Shown here piece after piece: positions 6,852 to 14,947 of a stretch of 17,668 bases of DNA; position 1 is the stretch's first letter; the number at the start of each line of letters is the position of its first letter. Made by a program: the position numbers and the translations under genes. This DNA comes from Candidatus Accumulibacter iunctus (GTDB lineage Bacteria > Pseudomonadota > Gammaproteobacteria > Burkholderiales > Rhodocyclaceae), in assembly GCA_002345025.1 (NCBI GenBank), contig DDUX01000146.1:1-17668 (forward strand), read 5' to 3'. Below the pieces are notes generated by a model. It was not told where the DNA came from. It was given only the letters and a program-made list of their open reading frames with translations, and ran no database searches.

Positions 6852-7904
6852 ATGTGTCCCGTTGTTGACCTGCCTGCAGACTCGAGCATCCGTCGTATCC
6901 TGATCATCAAGTGGAGTGCGATGGGGGATGTGGTTCTGGCGACCGCGCTCTTCGAGGACATCGCGCAGGCTTTTCCGGACCGCGAAATCCACCTCGATAC
7001 TCAGCCCGCCTGGCGCGACCTGCTGTTTGCCGACGACCCCAGGTTCCGGCGGATACTGGCCGTGGACTGGTCCCGACGAACGAATCGGCCGGGTCAGGTA
7101 CTCACTTGGCTGCGGCAGGTACGTTCGACGGACTATGACCTGATCATCGATCTCCAGTGCAACGACCGCTCCCGCTTCCTGCTGGCGCTGCTGCGGTTGA
7201 GCGGGCATCGTGTCCGCTATCTCCTCGGCAACCGCCGCCGGCTACCGTACGACATTGCGCCGCAGGAGCCGGCGCTGCCAGCCCATGCCATCACCCGCAA
7301 TCGCGCGGCGTTGGCGGCCGGGGGCATACGAGGGCTGACGCCGCGTCCGGTGCTGCATGTCGCGGATCGCCATCGGGCGCGTGCCCAGGAGCTGATGAAG
7401 AGGTGCGGGCTGGTACCTGGAAACTATGGCGTTTTCCTGCCCGGCTGCAACGCCTCGGGTCATCTCAAGCGCTGGGGCGCGGCGCGCTACGCTTCGCTTG
7501 CAGGCCAGTTGCACCTCGCCGGGGTTGCCAGAATCGTGTTGATCGGCGGTCCGGACGAGATCGACGAATGCCGTCAGATCGCCGGGCTGTGCGGGCAGTG
7601 GTTGGTCAATCTGTGCGGACAGACCGGGATTCTCGACATCCCGCCGATCTGCGAGTCGGCCAGCTTCGTCGTCGGCAATGACACCGGTACCGCTCATGTC
7701 GCCGCGATGACGACCACGCCGATGACGATCATTTGTGGTCCGACCGATCCGCGCCGGGTCAAGCCCCTCGGCGACAACGTAACCACGCTGCAAGCCGACC
7801 TTCCATGCATCAACTGTTATCGCAAGACCTGTTCTCATCACAGCTGTATGGCGGTGCTGACGCCAATGGAGGTGCTGCAGCACGTGCAGAAGGCGATCGA
7901 TTGA
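6852..7904 (+). CDS. GT9 glycosyltransferase (heptosyltransferase, WaaF-like)
   Basis: A 350-residue GT-B enzyme that would transfer heptose or a related sugar from an ADP donor to the LPS inner core on the cytoplasmic face. The N-terminus RRILIIKWSAMGDVVLATAL (14-33) is the diagnostic GT9 opening. The C-terminal half has GNDTGTAH (275-282), GPTDPRR (296-302) and a Cys cluster CINCYRKTCSHHSC (319-332) seen in many WaaF-type proteins. ATG 6852 gives the usual family length and has GAAGGG about 11 bases upstream. An in-frame TTG at 6765 overlapping the previous stop would add 29 low-quality residues and has no usable ribosome-binding site. A hairpin about 50 bases after the stop may end this transcript. 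Confidence 0.88.
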   Translation: MCPVVDLPADSSIRRILIIKWSAMGDVVLATALFEDIAQAFPDREIHLDTQPAWRDLLFADDPRFRRILAVDWSRRTNRPGQVLTWLRQVRSTDYDLIIDLQCNDRSRFLLALLRLSGHRVRYLLGNRRRLPYDIAPQEPALPAHAITRNRAALAAGGIRGLTPRPVLHVADRHRARAQELMKRCGLVPGNYGVFLPGCNASGHLKRWGAARYASLAGQLHLAGVARIVLIGGPDEIDECRQIAGLCGQWLVNLCGQTGILDIPPICESASFVVGNDTGTAHVAAMTTTPMTIICGPTDPRRVKPLGDNVTTLQADLPCINCYRKTCSHHSCMAVLTPMEVLQHVQKAID

Positions 7905-8391
7905 CGCTTTCGGGAACTGATATGGCGATCGGCGATGACCGTGTCTTGGGAGCATGGCCGGCACAGGTGCGGCCGATTCGTCGGTTGCTGAAGACCGGCC
8001 GCTGTCCTGCTGTTGCGTCACCACTACGACGCTGTCGTTCACAGGCATGCCGATTCCGCTATAGTTCGTTTTGAGCCGCATGGGTTGTACCAGGCGCACA
8101 TGTTCCCCGTAACCTCAACGCCATCACGATGGCGCGAGGCTGGCTCGATGATCTTCAGATGACAGCTTGGTCCAGGCGTCCGATGCACATTCGTGTTGCC
8201 GAATCGATCCGCGCGAGTTCGCCCCCAGCAGGCGTCCGGGTGGCGCGGCTTTCCCGGCAGGCGGCGAATGGTCCGGTGTCGCAGGCAGCGCGCAATGGTC
8301 GAAGCCCAGGCGCGCAGGCTGCTCGCCGCCAGTCTCCCGACGAACGTTCGATGGCGCTGAGTGGGCAACGCCAGGCGACCGAGGTGGGATG
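7905..8391. other. Intergenic region with hairpin, promoter and long leader
   Basis: About 490 bases without a convincing gene. GGCCG (7956-7960) pairs with CGGCC (7970-7974), extended by two pairs after a one-base bulge, which may be an imperfect terminator for the GT9 gene; no T-tract follows. A good sigma-70 promoter sits at 8038-8065. From the predicted start near 8072 to the ELM1-like gene there are about 320 bases, including a 7-bp stem CGCCATC/GATGGCG (8119-8134). Open frames here (for example one ending at 8392) are Arg/Ser/Ala-rich and look noncoding. Confidence 0.5.
8038..8065 (+). promoter_or_regulatory. Sigma-70 promoter for the ELM1-GT4-GT9 unit
   Basis: The -35 box TTCACA (8038-8043, 5 of 6 to consensus) and the -10 box TATAGT (8060-8065, 5 of 6) are separated by 16 bases. 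It is the best housekeeping-type promoter I see in the window and lies before the four-gene rightward run. Confidence 0.55.
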
Positions 8392-9306
8392 ATGTCGGCA
8401 CCCTGTGTCATCTGGCGGGTCATCGACGGAAAGCGCGGGCATGAGCGGCAAACGCAGGGCCTGGTGCAGGCCCTTGGGCGGCTGATGCCCGTCGCCGTTC
8501 GCAATATCCCGGCGTTGTCGGAGGCACAGACGTTCCGGTCTCTGGTGACGGGTCGCTTCCCGGCCGCTGACGGACCGCCGCCGGCGATCATTGTCGGTGC
8601 CGGGCATGGCACGCATCTGACGATGATCGCTGCGCAACGGGCGCGCGGCGGCAAGACCGTCGTCCTGATGAACCCCGGGCTGCCGCGACGCTACTTTGAC
8701 CTCTGCCTCGTTCCCCGGCACGACGGGGTTGCCGAGGCGCCGAACGTGCTGTTGACTGTCGGTGCGCTGAATGCGATGGAACTCTCGGCCGAACTGAACC
8801 GCAAGACCGGTCTGATTCTGCTCGGCGGCCTCTCGCCTCACTATCACTGGCGTACCCGGGTGGTGGTGGCACAGGTCCGCGACATCGTCGGCCGTTGCCG
8901 GGATGTACGCTGGAGCCTGACCACGTCACCCCGCACTCCAGGCGCGACGGTCGATCTGCTGCGGGAATGGGCAGCGCACGATCTCGAGTTCGTCGCTTTT
9001 GACGAAGCGCCGCTGAATTGGTTGCCCTCCCGGCTACGCCGTGCCGGGCAGGTATGGGTTACTCCCGACAGTGTCTCGATGCTTTACGAGGCCCTGACCT
9101 CGGGTGCTGCAGTCGGTCTGCTCGACCTCGACGCTGCGGGGACCGGGCGTGTTGTGCGCGGCGTCGAGGAACTGCATCGGCAGGGAACGATAGTGCGTTA
9201 CGCGGAATGGCGCGCCGGCAGGCCGCTGCATCGGCCTGCCGCCCAATTCAACGAGGCGGCGCGCTGCGCGGGGTGGATCAGGGAGCGGTGGTTCCCGGAC
9301 CTGTGA
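8392..9306 (+). CDS. ELM1-like protein (Mito_fiss_Elm1 / DUF1022 family)
   Basis: A 304-residue protein opening with CVIWRVIDGKRGHERQTQGL, the signature start of the ELM1 family (named after the plant mitochondrial fission factor). Further blocks fit the family: VGAGHGTHLTMIAAQRARGG, VVLMNPGLPRRYFDLCLVPRHD, LLGGLSPHYHW, and PDSVSMLYEALTSGAAVGLL near the C-terminus. The overall layout is GT-B-like, and the bacterial members usually sit in LPS core clusters. A role in core glycosylation is therefore likely but unproven. GAGG at 8381-8384 is 7 bases from ATG 8392; an ATG directly before it (8389) is an alternative. The stop overlaps the GTG of the next gene, so the two are translationally coupled. 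Confidence 0.85.
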   Translation: MSAPCVIWRVIDGKRGHERQTQGLVQALGRLMPVAVRNIPALSEAQTFRSLVTGRFPAADGPPPAIIVGAGHGTHLTMIAAQRARGGKTVVLMNPGLPRRYFDLCLVPRHDGVAEAPNVLLTVGALNAMELSAELNRKTGLILLGGLSPHYHWRTRVVVAQVRDIVGRCRDVRWSLTTSPRTPGATVDLLREWAAHDLEFVAFDEAPLNWLPSRLRRAGQVWVTPDSVSMLYEALTSGAAVGLLDLDAAGTGRVVRGVEELHRQGTIVRYAEWRAGRPLHRPAAQFNEAARCAGWIRERWFPDL

Positions 9307-10472
9307 ACGTGCTGCAGCTTCTGCCTGCGCTGGACAGCGGCGGCGTCGAACGTGGCACTCTTGAGGTGGGCCGTCACCTCGCTGGCCTCGGCCACCGCTC
9401 GATGGTCATCTCGGCAGGCGGATGCCTTGTCGATACCCTGGTCGCCGAAGGTTCGGAGCATTACTGCTGGGCAATCGGCGAGAAATCGCTGGGCACGCTG
9501 CGCCTCGTGCCTCGTCTGCGTCGCTTTCTTGTCGAGAACGAGGTCGACATCGTCCACGTGCGTTCGCGGCTGCCGGCCTGGGTGGGCTACCTGGCGTGGC
9601 GCCGGATGAATCCGGCGACCCGGCCGCGCCTGGTCAGCACCTTTCATGGCTTCTACAGCGTCGGCCGCTACAGTGCGATCATGAGCCGGGTGGAACATGT
9701 CATCGCCGTGTCGGACGCGATAGCGGAGCACGTCGCGCAGCAGTACCGTCCCGCCGCTCCCGTCACGACGATTCACCGGGGCATCGACCCGGCGCTGTAT
9801 CCGGCTGGCTATCGTGCGGACGAGGCGTGGGCGCGGAGCTGGGCCGAGCAGTGTCCGCACCTGCGGGGCAAGCGACTGCTCACCCTGCCGGGGCGGATCA
9901 GCCGACTCAAGGGACACGCTGACTTCATCGATCTGATCGCGCGCCTGAAGGAGACCGTGCCGGACATCCACGGCCTGATCGTCGGTGGGCAGGAAGACAA
10001 GCATCGGCGCTACCTCGCGGGACTCGAGCAAGCGATCGTTCAGCGCGGCCTGCGAGGCGACGTGACCTTCACCGGCCATCGCGGCGACCTCCGGGAGATC
10101 ATGAGCGTCTCGTCGCTGGTCGTTTCCCTGTCGGGAAAACCCGAATCGTTCGGGAGGACCGTTCTCGAGGCGCTGGCGATCGGCGTGCCGGTTGTCGCCT
10201 ACGATCACGGCGGCGTCGGCGAGATCCTGGCGGCGATGCTTCCGTCTGGTCGCGTTCGCGTCGATGATCGGGCTGGTCTGTACGAATGCTGTTTGCGCTT
10301 CCTCCGGCAGCGGCCGATGATCATCGACTTGCCGTTGCGCTTCACACTTTCGGAGATGCTCTCGGCAACCGTCGCCGTTTATGGCAGGCTGCTTGCCGAC
10401 GGCCGCGGGCGACACGTTGCACTTGCGAACCCTGCGCAAGCGGGACGACCGCGCGAGGGTTCGCGGGCATGA
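9303..10472 (+). CDS. GT4-family glycosyltransferase (LPS core)
   Basis: A 389-residue GT-B enzyme. The N-terminus NVLQLLPALDSGGVERGTLE carries the acceptor-side GGVE loop. In the donor half, GRISRLKGH (197-205), GLIVGGQ (224-230) and the E-x7-E motif in ESFGRTVLE (281-289) are followed by VPVVAYDHGGVGEIL. The last 25 or so residues are Arg/Ala/Gly-rich and probably disordered. The start is GTG 9303, overlapping the upstream TGA by four bases (GTGA). No independent ribosome-binding site is obvious, which favours coupled translation with the ELM1-like gene. It probably adds a core sugar; which one cannot be read from the sequence. Confidence 0.85.
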   Translation: MNVLQLLPALDSGGVERGTLEVGRHLAGLGHRSMVISAGGCLVDTLVAEGSEHYCWAIGEKSLGTLRLVPRLRRFLVENEVDIVHVRSRLPAWVGYLAWRRMNPATRPRLVSTFHGFYSVGRYSAIMSRVEHVIAVSDAIAEHVAQQYRPAAPVTTIHRGIDPALYPAGYRADEAWARSWAEQCPHLRGKRLLTLPGRISRLKGHADFIDLIARLKETVPDIHGLIVGGQEDKHRRYLAGLEQAIVQRGLRGDVTFTGHRGDLREIMSVSSLVVSLSGKPESFGRTVLEALAIGVPVVAYDHGGVGEILAAMLPSGRVRVDDRAGLYECCLRFLRQRPMIIDLPLRFTLSEMLSATVAVYGRLLADGRGRHVALANPAQAGRPREGSRA

Positions 10473-11476
10473 GCGAAGCGGCCGTTCGCCGGGGCGTGCT
10501 GGTCATCCAGCCGTTGCCCGGAATTGGCGACATGGTCTGGCATCTTCCTCACCTGCTGGCAATTGCCCGGTACGAGCCGGAGGGCCGCGTTTCCGTGCTG
10601 ACCAAGCCGCGTTCGTTGTCCGACCAGCTGCTCGCCGGCCTTCCCGAGGTTGCCGAAATCCTCTGGCTGGAACGCAAGCCCGGACGGCACGACGGCTGGC
10701 GAGGCTTCTTTCGCCTGGTCGCCGACCTGCGCACCCGGCGTTACCGCAAGCTGTGGATTCTGCACGACAGTGGCCGTTATCTCGTCGCCGGCTGGCTGGC
10801 CGGGATCCCCCAACGTGCTGGCATCGCATCGGGCTGGCAGCGCCTGCTGCTGAGCGACCGACCGGTCGAGCCGGTGCCGCGGAACCTGCACACGGTCGAG
10901 CGAGCAGACTGGTTGCTCCGCGGGCTGTCGCTTGAAGTCCGTCGGCCGATACCACTCGTCGCTCCCGATACCACTCGGCGTGGCGCCATTCGCGTGCGCT
11001 TTGCGGCTTGCCCTCGACCGTGGCTGGTCCTGGGAATCGGCAGCAGCGAGCCCTTCAAGCAATGGGGAGCCGAGAACTTTTCCGCTCTCGTCGCTGCGCT
11101 GCTCGAGCGCTGGCGCGGCAGCTGCTTCCTGCTCGGTGGCCAAGCCGAGTACGCGATGGCCGGGCGCATCGAGCAGGCCGCCGGAGAGCGCGAGACGGTC
11201 GTTGCGCTGATCCAGCAACCGTTGCAGGAGGTCATCGCCGTGCTCGCCGAGGCGCAGGTGTTCATCGGCAACGATACAGGCATGCTCAATCTTGCCGCCG
11301 CGTGCGGGACAGCCAGCGTCGGCCTGTTCGGTCATCCCCTGTCGGCGTGGGTCGCCGGCAGCTCGCCGTGCATTCATCCCGTCTATCCGGAGTCGGGGCT
11401 GTCCAGCGATGGTGTGCGTCATATTCGCGTGACGGCGGTTCTCGAGGCGGTCGAGCGCACCGGACTGCTCCGATGA
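10469..11476 (+). CDS. GT9 glycosyltransferase (heptosyltransferase-like), second copy in the cluster
   Basis: A 335-residue GT9 protein, clearly diverged from the one at 6852-7904. It opens GVLVIQPLPGIGDMVWHLPH (9-28), with the family's GxGD loop. GIGSSEPFKQW (189-199) and FIGNDTGMLNLAAACGT (265-281) form the C-terminal donor site, where the usual 'GNDTGxxHLA' has MLNLA in place of a His-containing segment. The Cys cluster of the other copy is absent. ATG 10469 overlaps the upstream TGA as ATGA, with GAGGG 9 bases before it. Membership of the coupled ELM1-GT4-GT9 unit supports a core-sugar role; the sugar may not be heptose. Confidence 0.82.
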   Translation: MSEAAVRRGVLVIQPLPGIGDMVWHLPHLLAIARYEPEGRVSVLTKPRSLSDQLLAGLPEVAEILWLERKPGRHDGWRGFFRLVADLRTRRYRKLWILHDSGRYLVAGWLAGIPQRAGIASGWQRLLLSDRPVEPVPRNLHTVERADWLLRGLSLEVRRPIPLVAPDTTRRGAIRVRFAACPRPWLVLGIGSSEPFKQWGAENFSALVAALLERWRGSCFLLGGQAEYAMAGRIEQAAGERETVVALIQQPLQEVIAVLAEAQVFIGNDTGMLNLAAACGTASVGLFGHPLSAWVAGSSPCIHPVYPESGLSSDGVRHIRVTAVLEAVERTGLLR

Positions 11477-11567
11477 TCGCCGGTTGCCCGCTGCTGTCGC
11501 GGGGCAGCCGATTACGGCAACGTGTTAAACTGCGTCCCGGCCTCCTTCGGCAGGTTCTCCGACCGCT

Positions 11568-13364
11568 ATGCTGCCCGCAGATTCAGGTACCACGCCCTCG
11601 CTGCGCACCCATCTGCGCCTGCTGGGCCACCTGCGGTCGCGGCTTGGCCTGCTGTGCATCAGTCTCTTCGGTTATCTGATATTCGCCTCCTCGCAGCCGA
11701 TGATGGCGGCGATTCTCAAGTATTTCATCGACGCCCTCGCATCCTCCGAAGCGACGCGGTACATGGTCCCCTGGCTCGGTGCGCTGGATCTGATGTACGC
11801 CGTTCCGCTGCTGGTTGTCGCCGTCATCACCTGGCAGGGAATCGGCTCCTTTCTCGGCAGCTACTTCATCGCCAGAGCATCTCTGGGGCTGATCGACGAC
11901 CTCAGAAGAGCACTGTTCGACAACCTGCTACGCTTGCCGGACTGCTACTTCGCCCATCACAACTCGGGCCATCTGATCTCGCGGATAACGTACGACGTGA
12001 CGATGGTCACCGGCGCCGCGACAGACGCCGCAAGGGTCGTCGTTCGCGAAGTCCTGACGATCGCTTTCCTGTTTGGCTACCTGCTGTGGCTGAACTGGAA
12101 GCTGACCCTGGTGCTCGTTGCCATTCTGCCGTTGATCGGTGGGATAGTCGTCAGCGCCAACAGAAAGTATCGCCAGCAGAGCCGGAAAATCCAGGTGGCG
12201 ATGGGTGACCTGACCCACATCGCCTCGGAGATGGTCCACGGCCAGCGGGTCGTACGAAGCTTCGGGGGCGAAGCCTACGAGTCGGCACGCTTTCAGGCGG
12301 CGAGCGCCGACAACACGGCGAAGCAGTTGCGCATGGTGCGCACGACCGTGAGCTACTCGCAGATCGTTCAGCTGATCACCTTCAGTGCGATGGCGGTGCT
12401 GCTGATGCTGATCCTTCTGCTGCGTGGTGACGCGTCTGCTGGCGATCTCGTCGCCTATCTGACGGCTGCCGGCATGCTGCCGAAGCCGGTGCGCCAGCTT
12501 TCCGAGATGAGCGCGACGGTCCAGCGCGGACTGGCTGGTGCCGAGAGCATCTTTGCCCAGCTTGACGAAGCACCCGAGCTCGACCGCGGAACGGTCGAGC
12601 GCGACCGGGTTCGCGGTTACCTCGAGGTCCGCAACCTGTCCTTCAGCTATCCGGGCAGCAGCCAGCGTGTACTCGACGACATCAGCTTCGCCGTCGCCCC
12701 AGGGCAACTGGTTGCTGTCGTCGGGCGCTCGGGAAGCGGCAAGTCGTCACTGGCCGGCCTGATTCCGCGCTTCTACAGTCCGGACGAGGGTCAGATCCTG
12801 ATCGACGGGATCGACGTCGAAAAGTACACCCTGCGCAACCTGCGTCAGCACATAGCTCTCGTCACGCAGCAGGTCGTGCTGTTCAACGACACGGTAGCCA
12901 GCAACATCGCTTATGGTGACCTGATGGCGGCGCCACGCGAGGCGATCCGCCAAGCCGCTGCGGCAGCGCATGCGTGTGAGTTCATCGATCAGCTGCCACA
13001 AGGCTTCGACACGCTGGTGGGCGAGAACGGCGCGATACTCTCCGGCGGTCAGCGCCAGCGGCTCGCGATTGCCCGGGCACTGCTCAAGGACGCGCCAATC
13101 CTGATTCTCGACGAGGCGACTTCGGCGCTCGACACCGAGTCGGAGAGACGAATACAGAATGCTCTTGATCTGGCGAAGGAGCGGCGCACAACGCTGGTCA
13201 TCGCTCACCGGCTGTCGACGATCGAGCGGGCAGACCTGATCATCGTCATCGACCAGGGACAGATCGTCGAACGCGGGAGCCACGCCGAACTGCTCGCCGC
13301 CAACAGCTACTACGCGCGCCTGCACGCGAAGCAGTTCAGCGAGCAGACACAGAGTGTGGCATGA
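11568..13364 (+). CDS. msbA: Lipid A-core flippase MsbA (ABC exporter)
   Basis: A 598-residue fused ABC exporter with the usual MsbA length and layout. The transmembrane domain (about 20-330) holds several hydrophobic spans. The nucleotide-binding domain has Walker A GRSGSGKS (386-393), a Q-loop (VTQQ, 432-435) followed by LFNDTVASNIAYG, the signature LSGGQ (491-495), Walker B ILILDE (511-516) and the H-loop His547 in IAHRLSTIE. MsbA flips core-lipid A from the inner to the outer leaflet of the inner membrane; its position straight after LPS core transferases supports this over a generic multidrug exporter. A 91-base gap precedes it, containing a weak -10-like TAAACT near 11526-11531 without a good -35. 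The gene ends 77 bases before the convergent ArnT-like gene. Confidence 0.92.
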   Translation: MLPADSGTTPSLRTHLRLLGHLRSRLGLLCISLFGYLIFASSQPMMAAILKYFIDALASSEATRYMVPWLGALDLMYAVPLLVVAVITWQGIGSFLGSYFIARASLGLIDDLRRALFDNLLRLPDCYFAHHNSGHLISRITYDVTMVTGAATDAARVVVREVLTIAFLFGYLLWLNWKLTLVLVAILPLIGGIVVSANRKYRQQSRKIQVAMGDLTHIASEMVHGQRVVRSFGGEAYESARFQAASADNTAKQLRMVRTTVSYSQIVQLITFSAMAVLLMLILLLRGDASAGDLVAYLTAAGMLPKPVRQLSEMSATVQRGLAGAESIFAQLDEAPELDRGTVERDRVRGYLEVRNLSFSYPGSSQRVLDDISFAVAPGQLVAVVGRSGSGKSSLAGLIPRFYSPDEGQILIDGIDVEKYTLRNLRQHIALVTQQVVLFNDTVASNIAYGDLMAAPREAIRQAAAAAHACEFIDQLPQGFDTLVGENGAILSGGQRQRLAIARALLKDAPILILDEATSALDTESERRIQNALDLAKERRTTLVIAHRLSTIERADLIIVIDQGQIVERGSHAELLAANSYYARLHAKQFSEQTQSVA

Positions 13365-13441
13365 AACGAGAAGCCCTTCCGCATGGCGGACGTTCCCGCG
13401 GCCAGCGGCTGCCAGCGTCGCAGTGGAGTGACGCAGGTCGG

Positions 13442-14947
13442 TCAGTAGGTCGTCGGCGTCAGACCTGTGCTGGGCTCATGGTCTTCGCAACGCCAGGCGT
13501 ATAGCGTCCGTATCGTCAGGCCGTCCGCGGTGACCCCTGGCGTCGGCCGCAGAGCGTGGCAGGCGGTGAATGCCTGCTGCACCCAGGGAGGCAGCCGGTC
13601 TGCGGTCGTCAGGTAGACACCCGTTCGGCCAGCTTCGCGGTCGATCGCCGGCCACAGGTCATGCTGGCTGAAGCGACGCCCTTCTCCGACCAGATAGACC
13701 GGCAGGCGTGTCGGCCAGTAGAACGCCAGTTCCCCCGCCAGATGGTAGCGGGGAACCATCAGGAAATCGACCTTGCCTGCTTGCTCTGCCACATCCCTGA
13801 CGGGCTGCTTCCAGAGGCGCAAATCCCGGAACGGGGCTTTGGCTGGTGACCAACCGACAAGATTCGGGAACAGGGCGATGGTCACCAGCAGTACCGAAGT
13901 GGCCATGCCGAACAGGACCAGCCGCCGCCAGCGGGCCTGCAGCAGGTCGATCTGCCCGGCGAAGAGGATCAGCAGGCCGATATAGGCCGGCGCTGGCCAG
14001 TTCAGCTGCACTTTGCTGACACTGGCTTTGGCGAGGAACAGCGCCAGAACGGCCAGCGACAGTCCCCATAGCAGCCGCTGCCCCAGCGGCCGGGGAGGAC
14101 GATGCAGCGTATGCAGCAGGGCCACAGCAACCAGCGGCGACAAGGCCAGGAACTGCCCGGCGAGAAACTCCAGCAGGTCGCGCAACTTGCCGGACAATCC
14201 GGCCGCGTCTGCCACACCGACGACATGCCCCTGTTCGTGCCGAAACATGACCCAGTCGTGACCCATGTTCCAGAGGACGACTGGGCTGAAGAGAAGCAGC
14301 ATCAGCAGGACCCCTGCCCACGGTGGCCAGTGGCGCAGCTCCCGGCGACCAGCCGGGGTCAGCAACAGACCGAGGCCCAGGAAGAACGGCAGCAATCCGA
14401 TGCTGAGCTTGGTCAGGCTGCCCAAGCCAACAGCTGCGCCCAGTTCATACCAGGCAGTGGTTTGCCGCTGATCCAGCGCGCGCCACGCCGCCCAGAGGGC
14501 CCAGGTCCAGCAGACGAACAGCAGCACGTCGGTGGTCATCACCTGGCCGAGCGGAAAATACAGCGGTGTCGTAAGCCCAAGTGCCACCGCCCACCAGCCG
14601 GCCCGACGGCTTTGCCAGAACTGGTTGGCGAACACGAACAGAAGCGCGAGAAACGCGTCGTAGGCGAGCCAGGCAAAGAGCCGGACCTGCCATTCGCCAT
14701 GCCCGAACAGCGCTGTGCTCAGGGCAATCAGCCAGGCGACCAGCGGACCCTTGGAGTAGTAGCTCCAGTCCAGCTGTTGCGACCACTCCCAGTACTGCGC
14801 TTCGTCGAAGTGGAGATCGAAGTTGCCCACCTGATTGATGTACAGGCGCAGCAGCAGCAGCAGCAACAACAAGCTTGCCAGTAGCCCGGCATCGCGACCG
14901 GTTGCGGTGCTGGCTGCCGGCTTGGGAACCGTCACCGGCTCATTCAT
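13442..14947 (-). CDS. ArnT-like GT-C glycosyltransferase (PMT_2 / GT39-GT83 family)
   Basis: A 501-residue polytopic inner membrane enzyme. After a short cytosolic N-terminus and a Leu-rich first span (about 21-36), the first periplasmic loop carries FDLHFDEAQYWEW with the catalytic-type acidic pair Asp48-Glu49, then YYSKGPLVAWLI. This is the ArnT/PMT_2 pattern. About ten more hydrophobic segments follow, and a soluble C-terminal domain of roughly 120 residues. Such enzymes take a sugar from a polyprenyl-phosphate carrier and add it to a periplasmic acceptor such as lipid A, core or protein. The ATG (14947-14945) overlaps the upstream stop (14942-14940), giving an 8-base overlap. The upstream GT2-PAP2 fusion would supply the donor. 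The sugar and acceptor are unknown; aminoarabinose genes are not present here. Confidence 0.85.
   Translation of the reverse strand: MNEPVTVPKPAASTATGRDAGLLASLLLLLLLLRLYINQVGNFDLHFDEAQYWEWSQQLDWSYYSKGPLVAWLIALSTALFGHGEWQVRLFAWLAYDAFLALLFVFANQFWQSRRAGWWAVALGLTTPLYFPLGQVMTTDVLLFVCWTWALWAAWRALDQRQTTAWYELGAAVGLGSLTKLSIGLLPFFLGLGLLLTPAGRRELRHWPPWAGVLLMLLLFSPVVLWNMGHDWVMFRHEQGHVVGVADAAGLSGKLRDLLEFLAGQFLALSPLVAVALLHTLHRPPRPLGQRLLWGLSLAVLALFLAKASVSKVQLNWPAPAYIGLLILFAGQIDLLQARWRRLVLFGMATSVLLVTIALFPNLVGWSPAKAPFRDLRLWKQPVRDVAEQAGKVDFLMVPRYHLAGELAFYWPTRLPVYLVGEGRRFSQHDLWPAIDREAGRTGVYLTTADRLPPWVQQAFTACHALRPTPGVTADGLTIRTLYAWRCEDHEPSTGLTPTTY

Noticed and set aside
8129..8392. 87-codon rightward ORF ending in an ATGA overlap with the ELM1-like gene
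   Set aside because: The overlap is tempting, but the product is Arg/Ser/Ala-rich with no domain or clear ribosome-binding site, and codon use is unlike the neighbours.
9198..10439. 413-codon open frame on the minus strand
   Set aside because: It is antisense to the GT4 gene with its intact E-x7-E motif; the translation is Arg/Gln/Asp-rich with no recognisable domain.
10379..11422. 347-codon open frame on the minus strand
   Set aside because: It is antisense to the GT9 gene, which has family motifs; no domain is visible in the antisense frame.
13365..13441. Bidirectional terminator between msbA and the ArnT-like gene
   Set aside because: Only a 5-bp stem (13378-13390) without a T-tract was found, too weak to call.
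14850..14875. CAG/CAA-rich run resembling a microsatellite
   Set aside because: It is the complement of Leu codons in the first membrane span of the ArnT-like protein and is interrupted, so coding constraint explains it.
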